Positions 35,176 through 43,215 of a stretch of DNA of 64,000 bases are shown here, piece after piece (the first letter of the stretch is position 1; every line of letters begins with the position of its first letter). The DNA comes from a virus. The notes under the pieces are model-generated. The model saw only the letters and a list, made by a program, of their open reading frames with translations. It was not told the origin of the DNA and did not search any database. The translations under genes and the position numbers were made by a program. The stretch is from IMG/VR virus record IMGVR_UViG_3300043409_001033, positions 1-64,000 of that record; one strand, given 5' to 3'.

Positions 35176-35183
35176 TGTTTATA
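35176..35183 (-). promoter_or_regulatory. Late promoter-like element, TerS-candidate/TerL
   Basis: The minus strand reads ATATTTATAAACAAAAGATG, a one-base variant (TATAAACA) only 4 bases before the ATG. The same 20 bases occur before the 658-aa gene at 43159. It follows the terminator at 35196, marking a transcript boundary. Confidence 0.65.
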
Positions 35184-35195
35184 AATATCACAAAA

Positions 35196-35220
35196 AACAA
35201 AAACCACCCTATTGAGTGGT
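35196..35220 (-). terminator. Terminator after the tail-fibre-like gene
   Basis: The minus strand has a 7-bp stem (ACCACTC / GGGTGGT, one G-T pair) with a 4-base loop, followed by a run of T, 24 bases after the 772-aa fibre gene. It separates that gene from the terminase transcript. Confidence 0.75.
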
Positions 35221-35243
35221 CTTTGAAAAATAAACAACTAAAA

Positions 35244-37562
35244 CTAAGAAATTGAGAAATTAAACATTTTGCAATAATAGTCTTTATTGGCAGTTGGAAT
35301 ATTTGGTAAAATTGTATTTCTATAAGCATAAGATGTAGTTTCCCAATCATCTGCCGTTACATGAAAATATCTCATAATACCATCAATAGAACATCTTGCA
35401 ATAAAATCTGTTGGTTCTACACCTTCTGGTCTAAATGCGGTTAATAAAACTTTATTTGATGACTTAGAAATTCTTACAGGTAATACATCTGTCATACTTG
35501 TATCCCAATTTATCGCATAAGTTTTTAACCAAGTAGTACCTCCGTCTAAAGAGTATTCTGTATTCCAGAATTGTGGAACCAGTTCTCTATAAGCAGAAAT
35601 TGCTCCGATTGAATCAAGCATTTGAATTGCACCCAACACGCCAGAGTAGGTGTCAATCCCACCTGCATTACTTGTTACTGCTCTGTCCCATAGTTCTAAA
35701 TCTACTCCGTTGATAAACCCAAGTAAAGTAAAAATAAAAGCGTATTTTCGCCCTATATTTTGATTGGAATGTTCAGTCAAAGAATCCGTAACCAACAACC
35801 CGTTGTAGTTTTTGGAAAATTCATTCCTACCTAATAAACTTCCTTTATCAGCTAATAGTTTAGGCATGAACAGGTTTCTTCTATTGTTCAATTTATATCT
35901 ACAATACCAAGCTTGCCATTCCATATTGGTTCCACATAAAGCAGTTGGATTTAATACTGTCCTTTCGGAGTATGTTCCAAATTTATTTACGTCTATGTAA
36001 TTACCAGAGTTATCTAAAGGGTAATGACTTCCTTGTGGGGCAAGCATTTCAAAATAAAAACTCTGTTCGGTTGAAGGCATTAAGTTATCATAATCTAATA
36101 AACTTTCGTTATTAATAGATTTACTTAATAATGTTGTTCTGGTTTCTACCTTCCAGTCTGTATTTAGTTTACTGAGTGCTGTTGAATTATAATTACCGTC
36201 ATTATCTGGGTAATTGTATGTTTTTTTGGCTCCTGTTGCTAAGTCTTCTGTATATCCGAACTCTTGGAATGGTGCCGAATATAGCGATACAAAATAACCT
36301 CTTGTTTTTCTTGCACCAGCAATTAAAAATACTCTATGTTTTTCTGAACCGTTTTCGTACCCTGTTTCTATGTCAGACATGACTATACATCTCTGAGATT
36401 TGTTGTTTATATTATCTTGACCTCCTAATAAGTTAGACTGTCCTATCTCGGTTCCAGTGTCATATAATTGTTCAAGTGTTTTAGGTGTCCACGGGTCAGT
36501 TGAGTCTGTTGCGTTGTATTGATTGTGACATCTATTGAAATACGGTATTGCGGATGTGAAGGTAAAGTAACCGTCATCTTTGTAATCTATACCATTTCTA
36601 AGTGGGTCAGGGTTTACTTGTCCACCATATACCAATCCAGCCAATCCAAGTTCCCATGCTTTTCTATTATAGGTTGTGAAAGAATTATGAGGAACATCCC
36701 AGTATACAGCCCAAATAGGTCGAGTATAACCAGTTGAATCTACATAAGTTCTAAGAGGAGTAGTTCCGAAATGTGTGAGATTTAATAAACTTCCAGTAGT
36801 TTGTGCTAAAGTTTTTGTAATGTTTGTAGCACTTGAAGCGTAGAAGTTTGTAGATGAATTAATGGTAGTTGTACTTGTTGTAGTACTTCCATTAATAGTT
36901 GTACTTGTTGTTGGATAAGCAACACACAATACATCTAACATAATCCAATCTAACGATGGGGGACAAACAGCAATAGAAGTTCCCGTTGGTAAAGAATTTA
37001 AAATCTTAGATGGGTCTAAATTATTTTGAAATTCTAATAAACAAACATCATCAGTAACATTATTAGATGAACATTTGAAATAATAAGTATTACCAACTAA
37101 ATAACCACCAGCATTTGATGTAGGTTGAATGTGAATATATTTTTCAAGTAACCCATTTGTATTGATGGTTGTACTACTTGTGGTTGAAGTAGTAGATGTC
37201 GTGGTAGTAGGTGTAGAATAATCTAAAACAGTATATGTTGTCGTAAACTCACAAGTAGTACCATTTGAATAAATTTTTATAGAAATATCATCTCCAATAT
37301 TAGGAATAGAAGCAAATGGTATGATTGCATAAATATATGAACCAACTCCAGATTGAGCTTGTGGAGAAGGACTTTCATAAAGAATCTCATTAGATTCATT
37401 CTTGATAGTAATCGTATATGGACTAAGACCACTAACCGTACTTTCGGGGATAATCCCAATTTGTAAACCAGTACTTACAATAATTTGAGTTATTGTATTT
37501 GGACTAAGAGTAGGGTCAGTTGCTTGTGTCCGTATATGTAAATTACCGCAATTTAAAGGCAT
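35244..37562 (-). CDS. Tail-fibre/adhesin-like protein with Thr/Ser linkers
   Basis: This 772-aa protein is modular. An N-terminal Ig-like beta domain (about 1-112) leads to a Thr-rich linker (TTTTSTTSTTSSTT). Next comes a small Cys module (YYFKCSSNNVTDDVCLLEF to AVCPPSLDW) that is also found at the start of the 650-aa adhesin. A second linker (GSTTTSTTTINSS) follows, and then a large unrecognised C-terminal domain from about 245 that ends in a beta-rich cap. It is located between the metallophosphoesterase and terminase genes, with its own promoter and terminator. Likely a host-recognition protein. No catalytic motif is seen. Confidence 0.65.
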   Translation of the reverse strand: MPLNCGNLHIRTQATDPTLSPNTITQIIVSTGLQIGIIPESTVSGLSPYTITIKNESNEILYESPSPQAQSGVGSYIYAIIPFASIPNIGDDISIKIYSNGTTCEFTTTYTVLDYSTPTTTTSTTSTTSSTTINTNGLLEKYIHIQPTSNAGGYLVGNTYYFKCSSNNVTDDVCLLEFQNNLDPSKILNSLPTGTSIAVCPPSLDWIMLDVLCVAYPTTSTTINGSTTTSTTTINSSTNFYASSATNITKTLAQTTGSLLNLTHFGTTPLRTYVDSTGYTRPIWAVYWDVPHNSFTTYNRKAWELGLAGLVYGGQVNPDPLRNGIDYKDDGYFTFTSAIPYFNRCHNQYNATDSTDPWTPKTLEQLYDTGTEIGQSNLLGGQDNINNKSQRCIVMSDIETGYENGSEKHRVFLIAGARKTRGYFVSLYSAPFQEFGYTEDLATGAKKTYNYPDNDGNYNSTALSKLNTDWKVETRTTLLSKSINNESLLDYDNLMPSTEQSFYFEMLAPQGSHYPLDNSGNYIDVNKFGTYSERTVLNPTALCGTNMEWQAWYCRYKLNNRRNLFMPKLLADKGSLLGRNEFSKNYNGLLVTDSLTEHSNQNIGRKYAFIFTLLGFINGVDLELWDRAVTSNAGGIDTYSGVLGAIQMLDSIGAISAYRELVPQFWNTEYSLDGGTTWLKTYAINWDTSMTDVLPVRISKSSNKVLLTAFRPEGVEPTDFIARCSIDGIMRYFHVTADDWETTSYAYRNTILPNIPTANKDYYCKMFNFSIS
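36863..36914. repeat. Thr/Ser-linker minisatellite, copy in 772-aa gene
   Basis: Degenerate GTTGTA/CTTGTAGTA triplet-based repeat encoding the second Thr/Ser linker. It has the same composition as linker repeats in the other adhesin genes, so it could act as a recombination hot spot. Confidence 0.6.
37167..37215. repeat. Thr/Ser-linker minisatellite, first copy in 772-aa gene
   Basis: Degenerate GTAGTA/GTTGAA-type repeat encoding the first Thr/Ser linker of the fibre protein, similar to tracts at 49922, 50993 and 51383. Confidence 0.6.
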
Positions 37563-37566
37563 CTTT

Positions 37567-37574
37567 TATTTATA
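37567..37574 (-). promoter_or_regulatory. Late promoter element, fibre gene
   Basis: Perfect TATAAATA on the minus strand (ACTTATAAATAAAAGATG), only 4 bases from the start codon. The upstream extension differs at one base from the ATATT seen elsewhere. Confidence 0.7.
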
Positions 37575-37590
37575 AGTATAATAAAATAAT

Positions 37591-38841
37591 TTAAAAATTT
37601 CTTCTAAAGAATATTCGGTCTTCGATAACAGAACCATTATGACCAATAATATCAATATCTACTCCAGCGTAGAAACTTCCAAAATTGGTAATTGACCAAC
37701 CACTTCCTCCCATCATACTCATGCAATTTTTATATCTAAATCTTTTTCCAAATTGAGTAGCAGATTGATGTAAATCTCCTTTAACTAAATGAATATTTGG
37801 AGTTCTAATATCATGTTGATAAATATAATCATTAATAAAATTCTCGGTTTTATCATTTAGGTTAAAAGGTAAACCGTGTTTCATATTAATTTTATCTTTA
37901 CCATGAGTAATAATAAATGTATGGTCGTTATAAACATAATGTCCAATAAACTTATTAAATACTTGAGTTGTAATATTTTTATAAGTTGAGTTTAGATAAA
38001 TTTCTAAAGTTCTATTGACAATATATTGTAAATCTCCATCATGGTTTGAATCTCCTACCGAATAAAAATTAATATTTTTTGTAATATCTAACTCAATTAA
38101 ATTATCAAAGAAATTTCGCATGATACTAAAATAAGTTTCAAACTGTTCTTTGTTGTTTAGATTTTGTGGTAGATAATGTCCACCTCTTGTTGTTTGATGG
38201 TTGAATCCATCTAAAGTATCTCCTAAATTAATTATAAAAATATCTTGGAATTTTCCATATAAATTTTTATAATCTAATAATCTTTCTAAAATATAATTGA
38301 TTCTATTTTTTAATACATCTTTATCATATTTATTTTCGTATAGAGAATCCGATTCTATCATTGCTCCTACGTGTAAATCTGACAAATATACATTTATTGC
38401 GGTATTTTTATTATAATTTGTACTTAATTGTAACTTAGGCGTTACGGGATTTTCAATAAAATAATTTTTTAATGAATCTAATAAAGAAACTTCATTTTCA
38501 ATTAGAGAATCATCTTTTGGTTTAACTTTTACCGAGAATCTTGTTTTTTCTCCTTGTTGCCAAACAGAATATTGCGTAACAACAGATTTAGATAAATCTA
38601 CTTGCTCTTCGATAAATTCTTTTATTGGTTTAGAAATATCACAAAGATTGGATGGTAAAAAATCATCATCGCTTTTTGTAATTTTTCTTCTGCCTTCGGC
38701 TGTTCTAATAATACCTTTTACAACATCTTTGTTTACTCCAAATTTTTCACAAACTTCTTTATAAGCATTATAAGAACCTTTTTGAATTGGATGTTGAATT
38801 AAATACTCTCTAATTTTTTGGTTTCTTTCTTTTATATTCAT
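37591..38841 (-). CDS. Metallophosphoesterase with N-terminal HTH-like region
   Basis: This 416-aa protein carries all the calcineurin-like metal motifs in order: LSDLHVG (D155/H157), NLGDTLDG (about 203-210), GDSNHD, ITHGKDK and KGDLHQ. The first 55 residues form a helix-turn-helix-like segment (AYKEVCEKFGVNKDVVKGII) that could bind nucleic acid. The C-terminal block MMGGSGWSITNFGSFYAG is also typical of phage enzymes of this class. It may be a phosphatase or nuclease of the SbcD/Mre11-like superfamily. The substrate is unknown. It precedes the fibre gene. Confidence 0.82.
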   Translation of the reverse strand: MNIKERNQKIREYLIQHPIQKGSYNAYKEVCEKFGVNKDVVKGIIRTAEGRRKITKSDDDFLPSNLCDISKPIKEFIEEQVDLSKSVVTQYSVWQQGEKTRFSVKVKPKDDSLIENEVSLLDSLKNYFIENPVTPKLQLSTNYNKNTAINVYLSDLHVGAMIESDSLYENKYDKDVLKNRINYILERLLDYKNLYGKFQDIFIINLGDTLDGFNHQTTRGGHYLPQNLNNKEQFETYFSIMRNFFDNLIELDITKNINFYSVGDSNHDGDLQYIVNRTLEIYLNSTYKNITTQVFNKFIGHYVYNDHTFIITHGKDKINMKHGLPFNLNDKTENFINDYIYQHDIRTPNIHLVKGDLHQSATQFGKRFRYKNCMSMMGGSGWSITNFGSFYAGVDIDIIGHNGSVIEDRIFFRRNF

Positions 38842-38850
38842 AAAATTATT

Positions 38851-39348
38851 TTATTGATTTTCTTCTTGTTCAGCTTCTTCGGGAGCAAGTGGATTAAATA
38901 CACTATTGGTAGGTTCACTCGTTGGAGGTGTAAAATCAGGTTGTCCACCACCTTCTACTCCTTCTGTTCCTGTTGGTTCTTGCATTGGTGCTTCAATAGC
39001 ACTTAATGGTTTTTTAAGAACTAATAAATCAGTAATAGCCTTTGAAGCTCTATCAATTTCACCAGCAACCGTTAGATTGTATTGCTTACCACTGATTTTT
39101 GCTTGAAAGGCATTTTTTCCAATATAAGTTAATAAAAATGTAAAGTCATTTGCTAAAACTACTTGAAATGTCGTTGGTTTAGGAGCCTTTAATTGAATAT
39201 CATTGATAAAATGAATATATTTTGGACTAAGTAAACTAACTAAAATTTGTTTTAGTTGAGGACTTTTATGAGTAAAAGTTATAATTCTATCAAGATTCTT
39301 CATCTCTTCGAGAATTAACTTTAAAACTTTTTTATTTTGATTTTGCAT
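38851..39348 (-). CDS. Hypothetical protein
   Basis: I use the ATG at 39348 (165 aa) because the longer frame would start at TTG. The N terminus is helical (MQNQNKKVLKLILEEMKNLD), the middle a beta-rich domain (TTFQVVLANDFTFLLTYIGK), and the C terminus is Pro/Thr/Glu-rich and disordered, ending EEAEQEENQ. It overlaps the upstream gene by 17 bases. The first six residues equal those of the prohead protease, probably by chance or from a copied leader. No function is recognised. Confidence 0.62.
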   Translation of the reverse strand: MQNQNKKVLKLILEEMKNLDRIITFTHKSPQLKQILVSLLSPKYIHFINDIQLKAPKPTTFQVVLANDFTFLLTYIGKNAFQAKISGKQYNLTVAGEIDRASKAITDLLVLKKPLSAIEAPMQEPTGTEGVEGGGQPDFTPPTSEPTNSVFNPLAPEEAEQEENQ

Positions 39349-39904
39349 TTTTAATCTTAGTTTGCAATTCACCAATTTCATTATCAAGTTCAGAAATTCT
39401 ATTCTTGATTAAGTCAATTTTTTGGTTAGCAGTTTCGTCTAACATCTTGTCTTTCTTTAGTAACATATAACCTTCTAATTGCTTATTGATACCATTTCTT
39501 GTATTGATAAGATTTTCTAATTGAGATTTTCTTGAAATCAATAAATCTTTTGAAAATTCTTTAATTAGTTTATTTGCATTTCTAATAGCAGTTCCTTCTT
39601 TCTTCACAATATAACGAATACTGTCTAAAGAAAGTTCCCCATTTTGTTGTTTTAATAATAAATCTGGAATATTTGTTTTTATTACAATATTTTCATGGGT
39701 AGATTGTTCGTCGGGAGCTTTAATAACATAAATCTCACCGATTTCATCTTTATCTCTAAGATGATTTCCCATTGATTCGTTTCTATTTATCAAATCAGAT
39801 TGAATATCCATTGATTCATCTTCTTTGATAAGGTTTAATGTTTGTAATTTTTGGAGAACTATTGGAAATAACTTCTCTAATAAAATTTTTTTATCCGTGT
39901 CCAT
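39332..39904 (-). CDS. Hypothetical protein with C-terminal coiled coil
   Basis: This 190-aa protein has an N-terminal helical part (LEKLFPIVLQKLQTLNLIKE), a compact middle (IGEIYVIKAPDEQSTHENIV), then two long helices from about 95 to the end (LISRKSQLENLINTRNGINK; KIDLIKNRISELDNEIGELQ). No motif is known to me. It lies 3 bases after the membrane GAF-like gene and is co-transcribed with the following hypothetical and metallophosphoesterase genes. Confidence 0.65.
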   Translation of the reverse strand: MDTDKKILLEKLFPIVLQKLQTLNLIKEDESMDIQSDLINRNESMGNHLRDKDEIGEIYVIKAPDEQSTHENIVIKTNIPDLLLKQQNGELSLDSIRYIVKKEGTAIRNANKLIKEFSKDLLISRKSQLENLINTRNGINKQLEGYMLLKKDKMLDETANQKIDLIKNRISELDNEIGELQTKIKNAKSK

Positions 39905-39907
39905 TGT

Positions 39908-40576
39908 TTATTTGTTTTTTAATAAATAATTTACTAATATACCTCCGATAGCACCAACGTCGCCTAAGATATACTCTAATTGTTGTCTTTCTAATTCTTT
40001 GTGATGAGTAATAAATTCAATGCCTAATATTCCTAACAATTTATCGTCAATAGAATAAATAGGAAATGAATACATTGTTTTGATGGGATAAATATTAATC
40101 AGAGCATCCATGTCGTATTTTGGCGAATCTGCATTTTGGAAGTCTATAAATAAAAATGTGTTTTTTACTATTTCAGAAATGTATCTATAATATAAATGAA
40201 TAGGAATATTTTGATACATTTCTTGAGTTTTGACAATACCTACATCGGCAGATTCAAATTTCATACTAAACTTTTGCATAGATTTAGCATTGTATAAATA
40301 ATTTGAACCGTTATGAAATTGTTCTATCCAAATTTTATCACAATTGACACTATTCTTTATTGAATCTAATTTATCATATACAATTTTACAGGCTTCAAGT
40401 TCCAGTAGAACAGCATCTTTAGTAGTGTCTTCTTTTTTACCAAATAGTTTTTTTGCGTGTTCAGTGACGTAGGGTGCAATTACATACGTCAATATTGCGA
40501 TAAAAATAGAAACTAAAGTAGTCAATATTGTTGAAAATTGAATATCGGTTAATAATAGTATAAATAGATATGTCAC
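39908..40576 (-). CDS. Membrane-anchored GAF-like domain protein
   Basis: This 222-aa protein starts at GTG (40576), since no ATG is available before the domain. Residues 1-35 contain a transmembrane helix (FSTILTTLVSIFIAILTYVI). The rest has the pattern of a GAF-like sensor domain: WIEQFHNGSNYLYNAKSMQK, then a strand set MYSFPIYSIDDKLLGILGIE. Proteins of this form are recurrent in large phages. Their ligand is unknown to me. A late-type element lies 15 bases upstream. It may watch the membrane or host signals. Confidence 0.65.
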   Translation of the reverse strand: MTYLFILLLTDIQFSTILTTLVSIFIAILTYVIAPYVTEHAKKLFGKKEDTTKDAVLLELEACKIVYDKLDSIKNSVNCDKIWIEQFHNGSNYLYNAKSMQKFSMKFESADVGIVKTQEMYQNIPIHLYYRYISEIVKNTFLFIDFQNADSPKYDMDALINIYPIKTMYSFPIYSIDDKLLGILGIEFITHHKELERQQLEYILGDVGAIGGILVNYLLKNK

Positions 40577-40591
40577 AACTTAATATATTTT

Positions 40592-40599
40592 TACTTATA
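40592..40599 (-). promoter_or_regulatory. Late promoter-like element, GAF-like gene
   Basis: The minus strand reads ATATT then TATAAGTA, one mismatch from the octamer, 15 bases before the GTG start. Confidence 0.5.
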
Positions 40600-40606
40600 A
40601 ATATAG

Positions 40607-41155
40607 TTATTTCATTAAATTGTCTAATATATTCATTTTTTGGTCAACTAATTTACTAACTTGGTCATCATCGAGTATATTTTCGATGGTTTCTGTTACT
40701 ACTCCATCTTCATTGAATATTTTTCTTGGTTTAGAATTTGATAAATATTCTTTGTACTCATCTTTCAAAGAACGTTTCATTGCTTCTATACTTTTATTTA
40801 TTTGGTATTTTTCCCATTCTTCGTAAAGTCCACTAATTTTCAATTGTGTTTCAAATTTTAATTGACATGAAAAACAATGATTGTATAATTTATACATTCT
40901 TTCATCCATCGGGTCACGCATTTTACACTTACAAGATGGACAAAAGTTTGGTGTTAATACACTTGATTTTAATGAATCAAATTTAGAAATTGATTTTACT
41001 ACTCCATCTTTAAAAATCCATTGTTTTCCATTTTCTTCCCATGTTTCCCCTTCTTTTCGAGTAGATTTTTTTGGTTCGGCATTAAATACTTTTAATGATG
41101 TATCTTCCAATCTTCCTAAAAGTCTGTTACTTATTAATTGTTCTTCTTTTGTCAT
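40607..41155 (-). CDS. Zinc-binding phage protein
   Basis: This 182-aa protein has a basic, partly disordered N terminus containing GETWEENGKQWIFKDGVVKS. Then comes a zinc ribbon of CPSCKC (about 72-77) with NHCFSC after a short helix, and a helical C-terminal half (EEWEKYQINKSIEAMKRSLK). The GETWEENGKxW and CPxC...CFxC combination is known from other large phages as a small zinc protein without established function. It follows the 658-aa gene by 22 bases. Confidence 0.7.
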   Translation of the reverse strand: MTKEEQLISNRLLGRLEDTSLKVFNAEPKKSTRKEGETWEENGKQWIFKDGVVKSISKFDSLKSSVLTPNFCPSCKCKMRDPMDERMYKLYNHCFSCQLKFETQLKISGLYEEWEKYQINKSIEAMKRSLKDEYKEYLSNSKPRKIFNEDGVVTETIENILDDDQVSKLVDQKMNILDNLMK

Positions 41156-41177
41156 CTTATTTTATAATTTTTATATT

Positions 41178-43154
41178 TTAGCAATTCCAAGCTCTTCTCG
41201 ACCAATAATTAGCTTTAGTTCTATCTTTTCCACCACCTTTAATTCCTTTTGAGCGTGAACAGTATGATTTCTTTCTATCGGGATTATTTTTCTTTATATT
41301 ATAATCTTTTGAACCAAAATTTACTTTAACCACTCTTCCATCTTTACCTTTGACATAAACTTTAAACTTTTTAACATCTCCTCTCATTGGTTTGTTTAGT
41401 GGAACTTTTTTACCTTTGTATTCTGCTTCGGATATTAATTGTCCATTTTGTTGAATACCTTTTAACCAGTCTACTGTTTTATCAAAATCACTATCTGGAA
41501 CATCGTATTCTTCGCAATCACATTCGTTTAATGATGCGTTTGATTTGTCAAATGAACTCATGTATTCTTTTATAGCGTTTAATGCTTGATTTGGTAAATT
41601 TAGATGAGACAACTTAATTCCAAACATATTTGTTATGTTAAAATTATCCGCTGTCCAAATGCTATATTTATTGGAATAAAACCTTATATTGAGTTTACTG
41701 AAATCGAATAGTTTTGTTATTATGCTTATAGCATCTTTTATTTCATTGTCTTGTAGTTCGGCATCTTCGTCATATAACATTGCATTATATATTCTAACGA
41801 ATAATTGAGAGAATCTGTCACCTTCATCTGATAACTCTTCAAAATGTTCTATTTCATCGTCAGTGTATTTTTCAACAGGTTGTTTGTCAATTATTATTAT
41901 ATATTTCTTATTTAAAGATACGGATGCGTCGTACATTTTAGATGAACTTGGAGTAGATACGCACCATTTACTGTTTGCTCCATATTTACAAGATGCTTTG
42001 TGACTCAATGGTGATACGATTGTATACCGTGAATCTCTATAAATATTTACTCTTTCAGATGACTTGACACTACCTTCGTCTAATTTATATTCTTTACTAT
42101 TTTCGCAATCACATTCCATTAACGGTCTGTCTACATTATATGGTTCAATATATACTACTTCTCCATTTGATTTAGAGTATTTGAAAATATCACTTTTAAA
42201 AGTAATTGGTTCTTTTAATCTTTTAACATATTTTTTACCCATGCCTTTTTTTACATAGGCAATTGTAGCATGAGGTTGATATGATGGATATTTATCACTA
42301 TTTTCAAAATTTTTCTTAAAATAATTATGTAGTTTATGTAAAACGGGGGATTCTACATTAAATTTAACTACATCAAACTTATCATTTTCAAATAAATCAA
42401 TCTTAGTAAACGTAACTTCAATTGGATTTTTTAATTTTTGTAAAAGTTGTTCGATTTTATCTACATCGACATTTTCACTAAAACCATATAAAACAGTTAC
42501 ATGAGGTTCATCTTCTTTTCCATAAGAAGAATCATTTTCCTCAGTATATAAATCTTCATCATCTATTTGAGATAAAACATAATTCCATTTTGGAATATCT
42601 AATTGTAACATTAAACAACCAAATTCATGTACTTCTTTCTTTGGTTCATTAGGGTCTATTCCAGTATTTGTCAATAACTCTTTATACATGGTTTTTATCT
42701 CTTCTTCTAATTTTTTATTAATTTCATCTAAATTAGGAATAGAAATATCTCCCGATAAAGTAGGAACAGATTTTTTTGTTGAAATGTATGGTGTCACAAG
42801 TATTTGAGGATTGATTTTTGAATAGTTTCTCATAATAATACCAGCCAAAGAATTTGCTTCATTTTCTATATCAGAACCAGTATCACCAGCGTTGTTATAT
42901 AATTCTTTTTTCTCTAATTGGAAAAAATGTACGATTTCATGGGCTAAACTTCTACAAATATCAGCTAATAATCTATCTTTGACATAAACTACTATTTCAA
43001 TATTTTGTGTATCAAAATGAGCTAAAGTAGAAGTTTGAGATTTATCTTTTGTTAAGATTATTTTTGGTAATCGTTCAACATTAATTTGTTTTATTGTAGA
43101 TAACTCATCAAAAACATATTTTATAAAATCATTAAGAATCTCGTTACAATTCAT
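41178..43154 (-). CDS. Zincin / 2H phosphoesterase / KYG-KWC multidomain protein
   Basis: This 658-aa protein joins at least four parts. Residues 1-125 are a zincin-like peptidase with HEIVH (72-76) and a downstream ENEAN. Residues 175-340 are a 2H phosphoesterase with the paired HxT motifs HVT (218-220) and HAT (295-297). Residues 360-540 hold a module with SCKYGANSKWCVS (388-400), a recurring phage motif of unknown activity. Residues 580-658 are a basic C-terminal module (KKFKVYVKGKDGRVVKVNFG, then NNPDRKKS). Two ECDCE linkers (347-351 and 544-548) mark joints. The promoter (43159) is late type, so a virion or late role is likely. Confidence 0.72.
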   Translation of the reverse strand: MNCNEILNDFIKYVFDELSTIKQINVERLPKIILTKDKSQTSTLAHFDTQNIEIVVYVKDRLLADICRSLAHEIVHFFQLEKKELYNNAGDTGSDIENEANSLAGIIMRNYSKINPQILVTPYISTKKSVPTLSGDISIPNLDEINKKLEEEIKTMYKELLTNTGIDPNEPKKEVHEFGCLMLQLDIPKWNYVLSQIDDEDLYTEENDSSYGKEDEPHVTVLYGFSENVDVDKIEQLLQKLKNPIEVTFTKIDLFENDKFDVVKFNVESPVLHKLHNYFKKNFENSDKYPSYQPHATIAYVKKGMGKKYVKRLKEPITFKSDIFKYSKSNGEVVYIEPYNVDRPLMECDCENSKEYKLDEGSVKSSERVNIYRDSRYTIVSPLSHKASCKYGANSKWCVSTPSSSKMYDASVSLNKKYIIIIDKQPVEKYTDDEIEHFEELSDEGDRFSQLFVRIYNAMLYDEDAELQDNEIKDAISIITKLFDFSKLNIRFYSNKYSIWTADNFNITNMFGIKLSHLNLPNQALNAIKEYMSSFDKSNASLNECDCEEYDVPDSDFDKTVDWLKGIQQNGQLISEAEYKGKKVPLNKPMRGDVKKFKVYVKGKDGRVVKVNFGSKDYNIKKNNPDRKKSYCSRSKGIKGGGKDRTKANYWSRRAWNC

Positions 43155-43158
43155 CTTT

Positions 43159-43166
43159 TGTTTATA
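43159..43166 (-). promoter_or_regulatory. Late promoter-like element, multidomain gene
   Basis: The minus strand reads ATATTTATAAACAAAAGATG, identical over 20 bases to the element before the TerS candidate at 35176. Four bases separate the octamer from the ATG. Confidence 0.65.
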
Positions 43167-43181
43167 AATATGATTGATAAC

Positions 43182-43207
43182 AAAAAATGCGAACTATGTT
43201 CGCATTT
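43182..43207 (-). terminator. Terminator after the ValRS-like gene
   Basis: A 10-bp perfect stem (AAATGCGAAC / GTTCGCATTT) with a 3-base loop, followed by T residues, 9 bases after the 260-aa gene. One of the best terminators in the window. Confidence 0.85.
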
Positions 43208-43215
43208 AAAAGATT

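Noticed and set aside
35172-35237. Longer N terminus of the TerS-candidate
   Set aside because: Needs a TTG start and crosses the terminator and the promoter-like element.
26943-39348. Identical starts MQNQNK in the prohead protease and a 165-aa hypothetical protein, with an identical 20-base stretch of DNA around the start
   Set aside because: The match does not extend into the proteins, so shared A/T-rich leaders are the simpler explanation.
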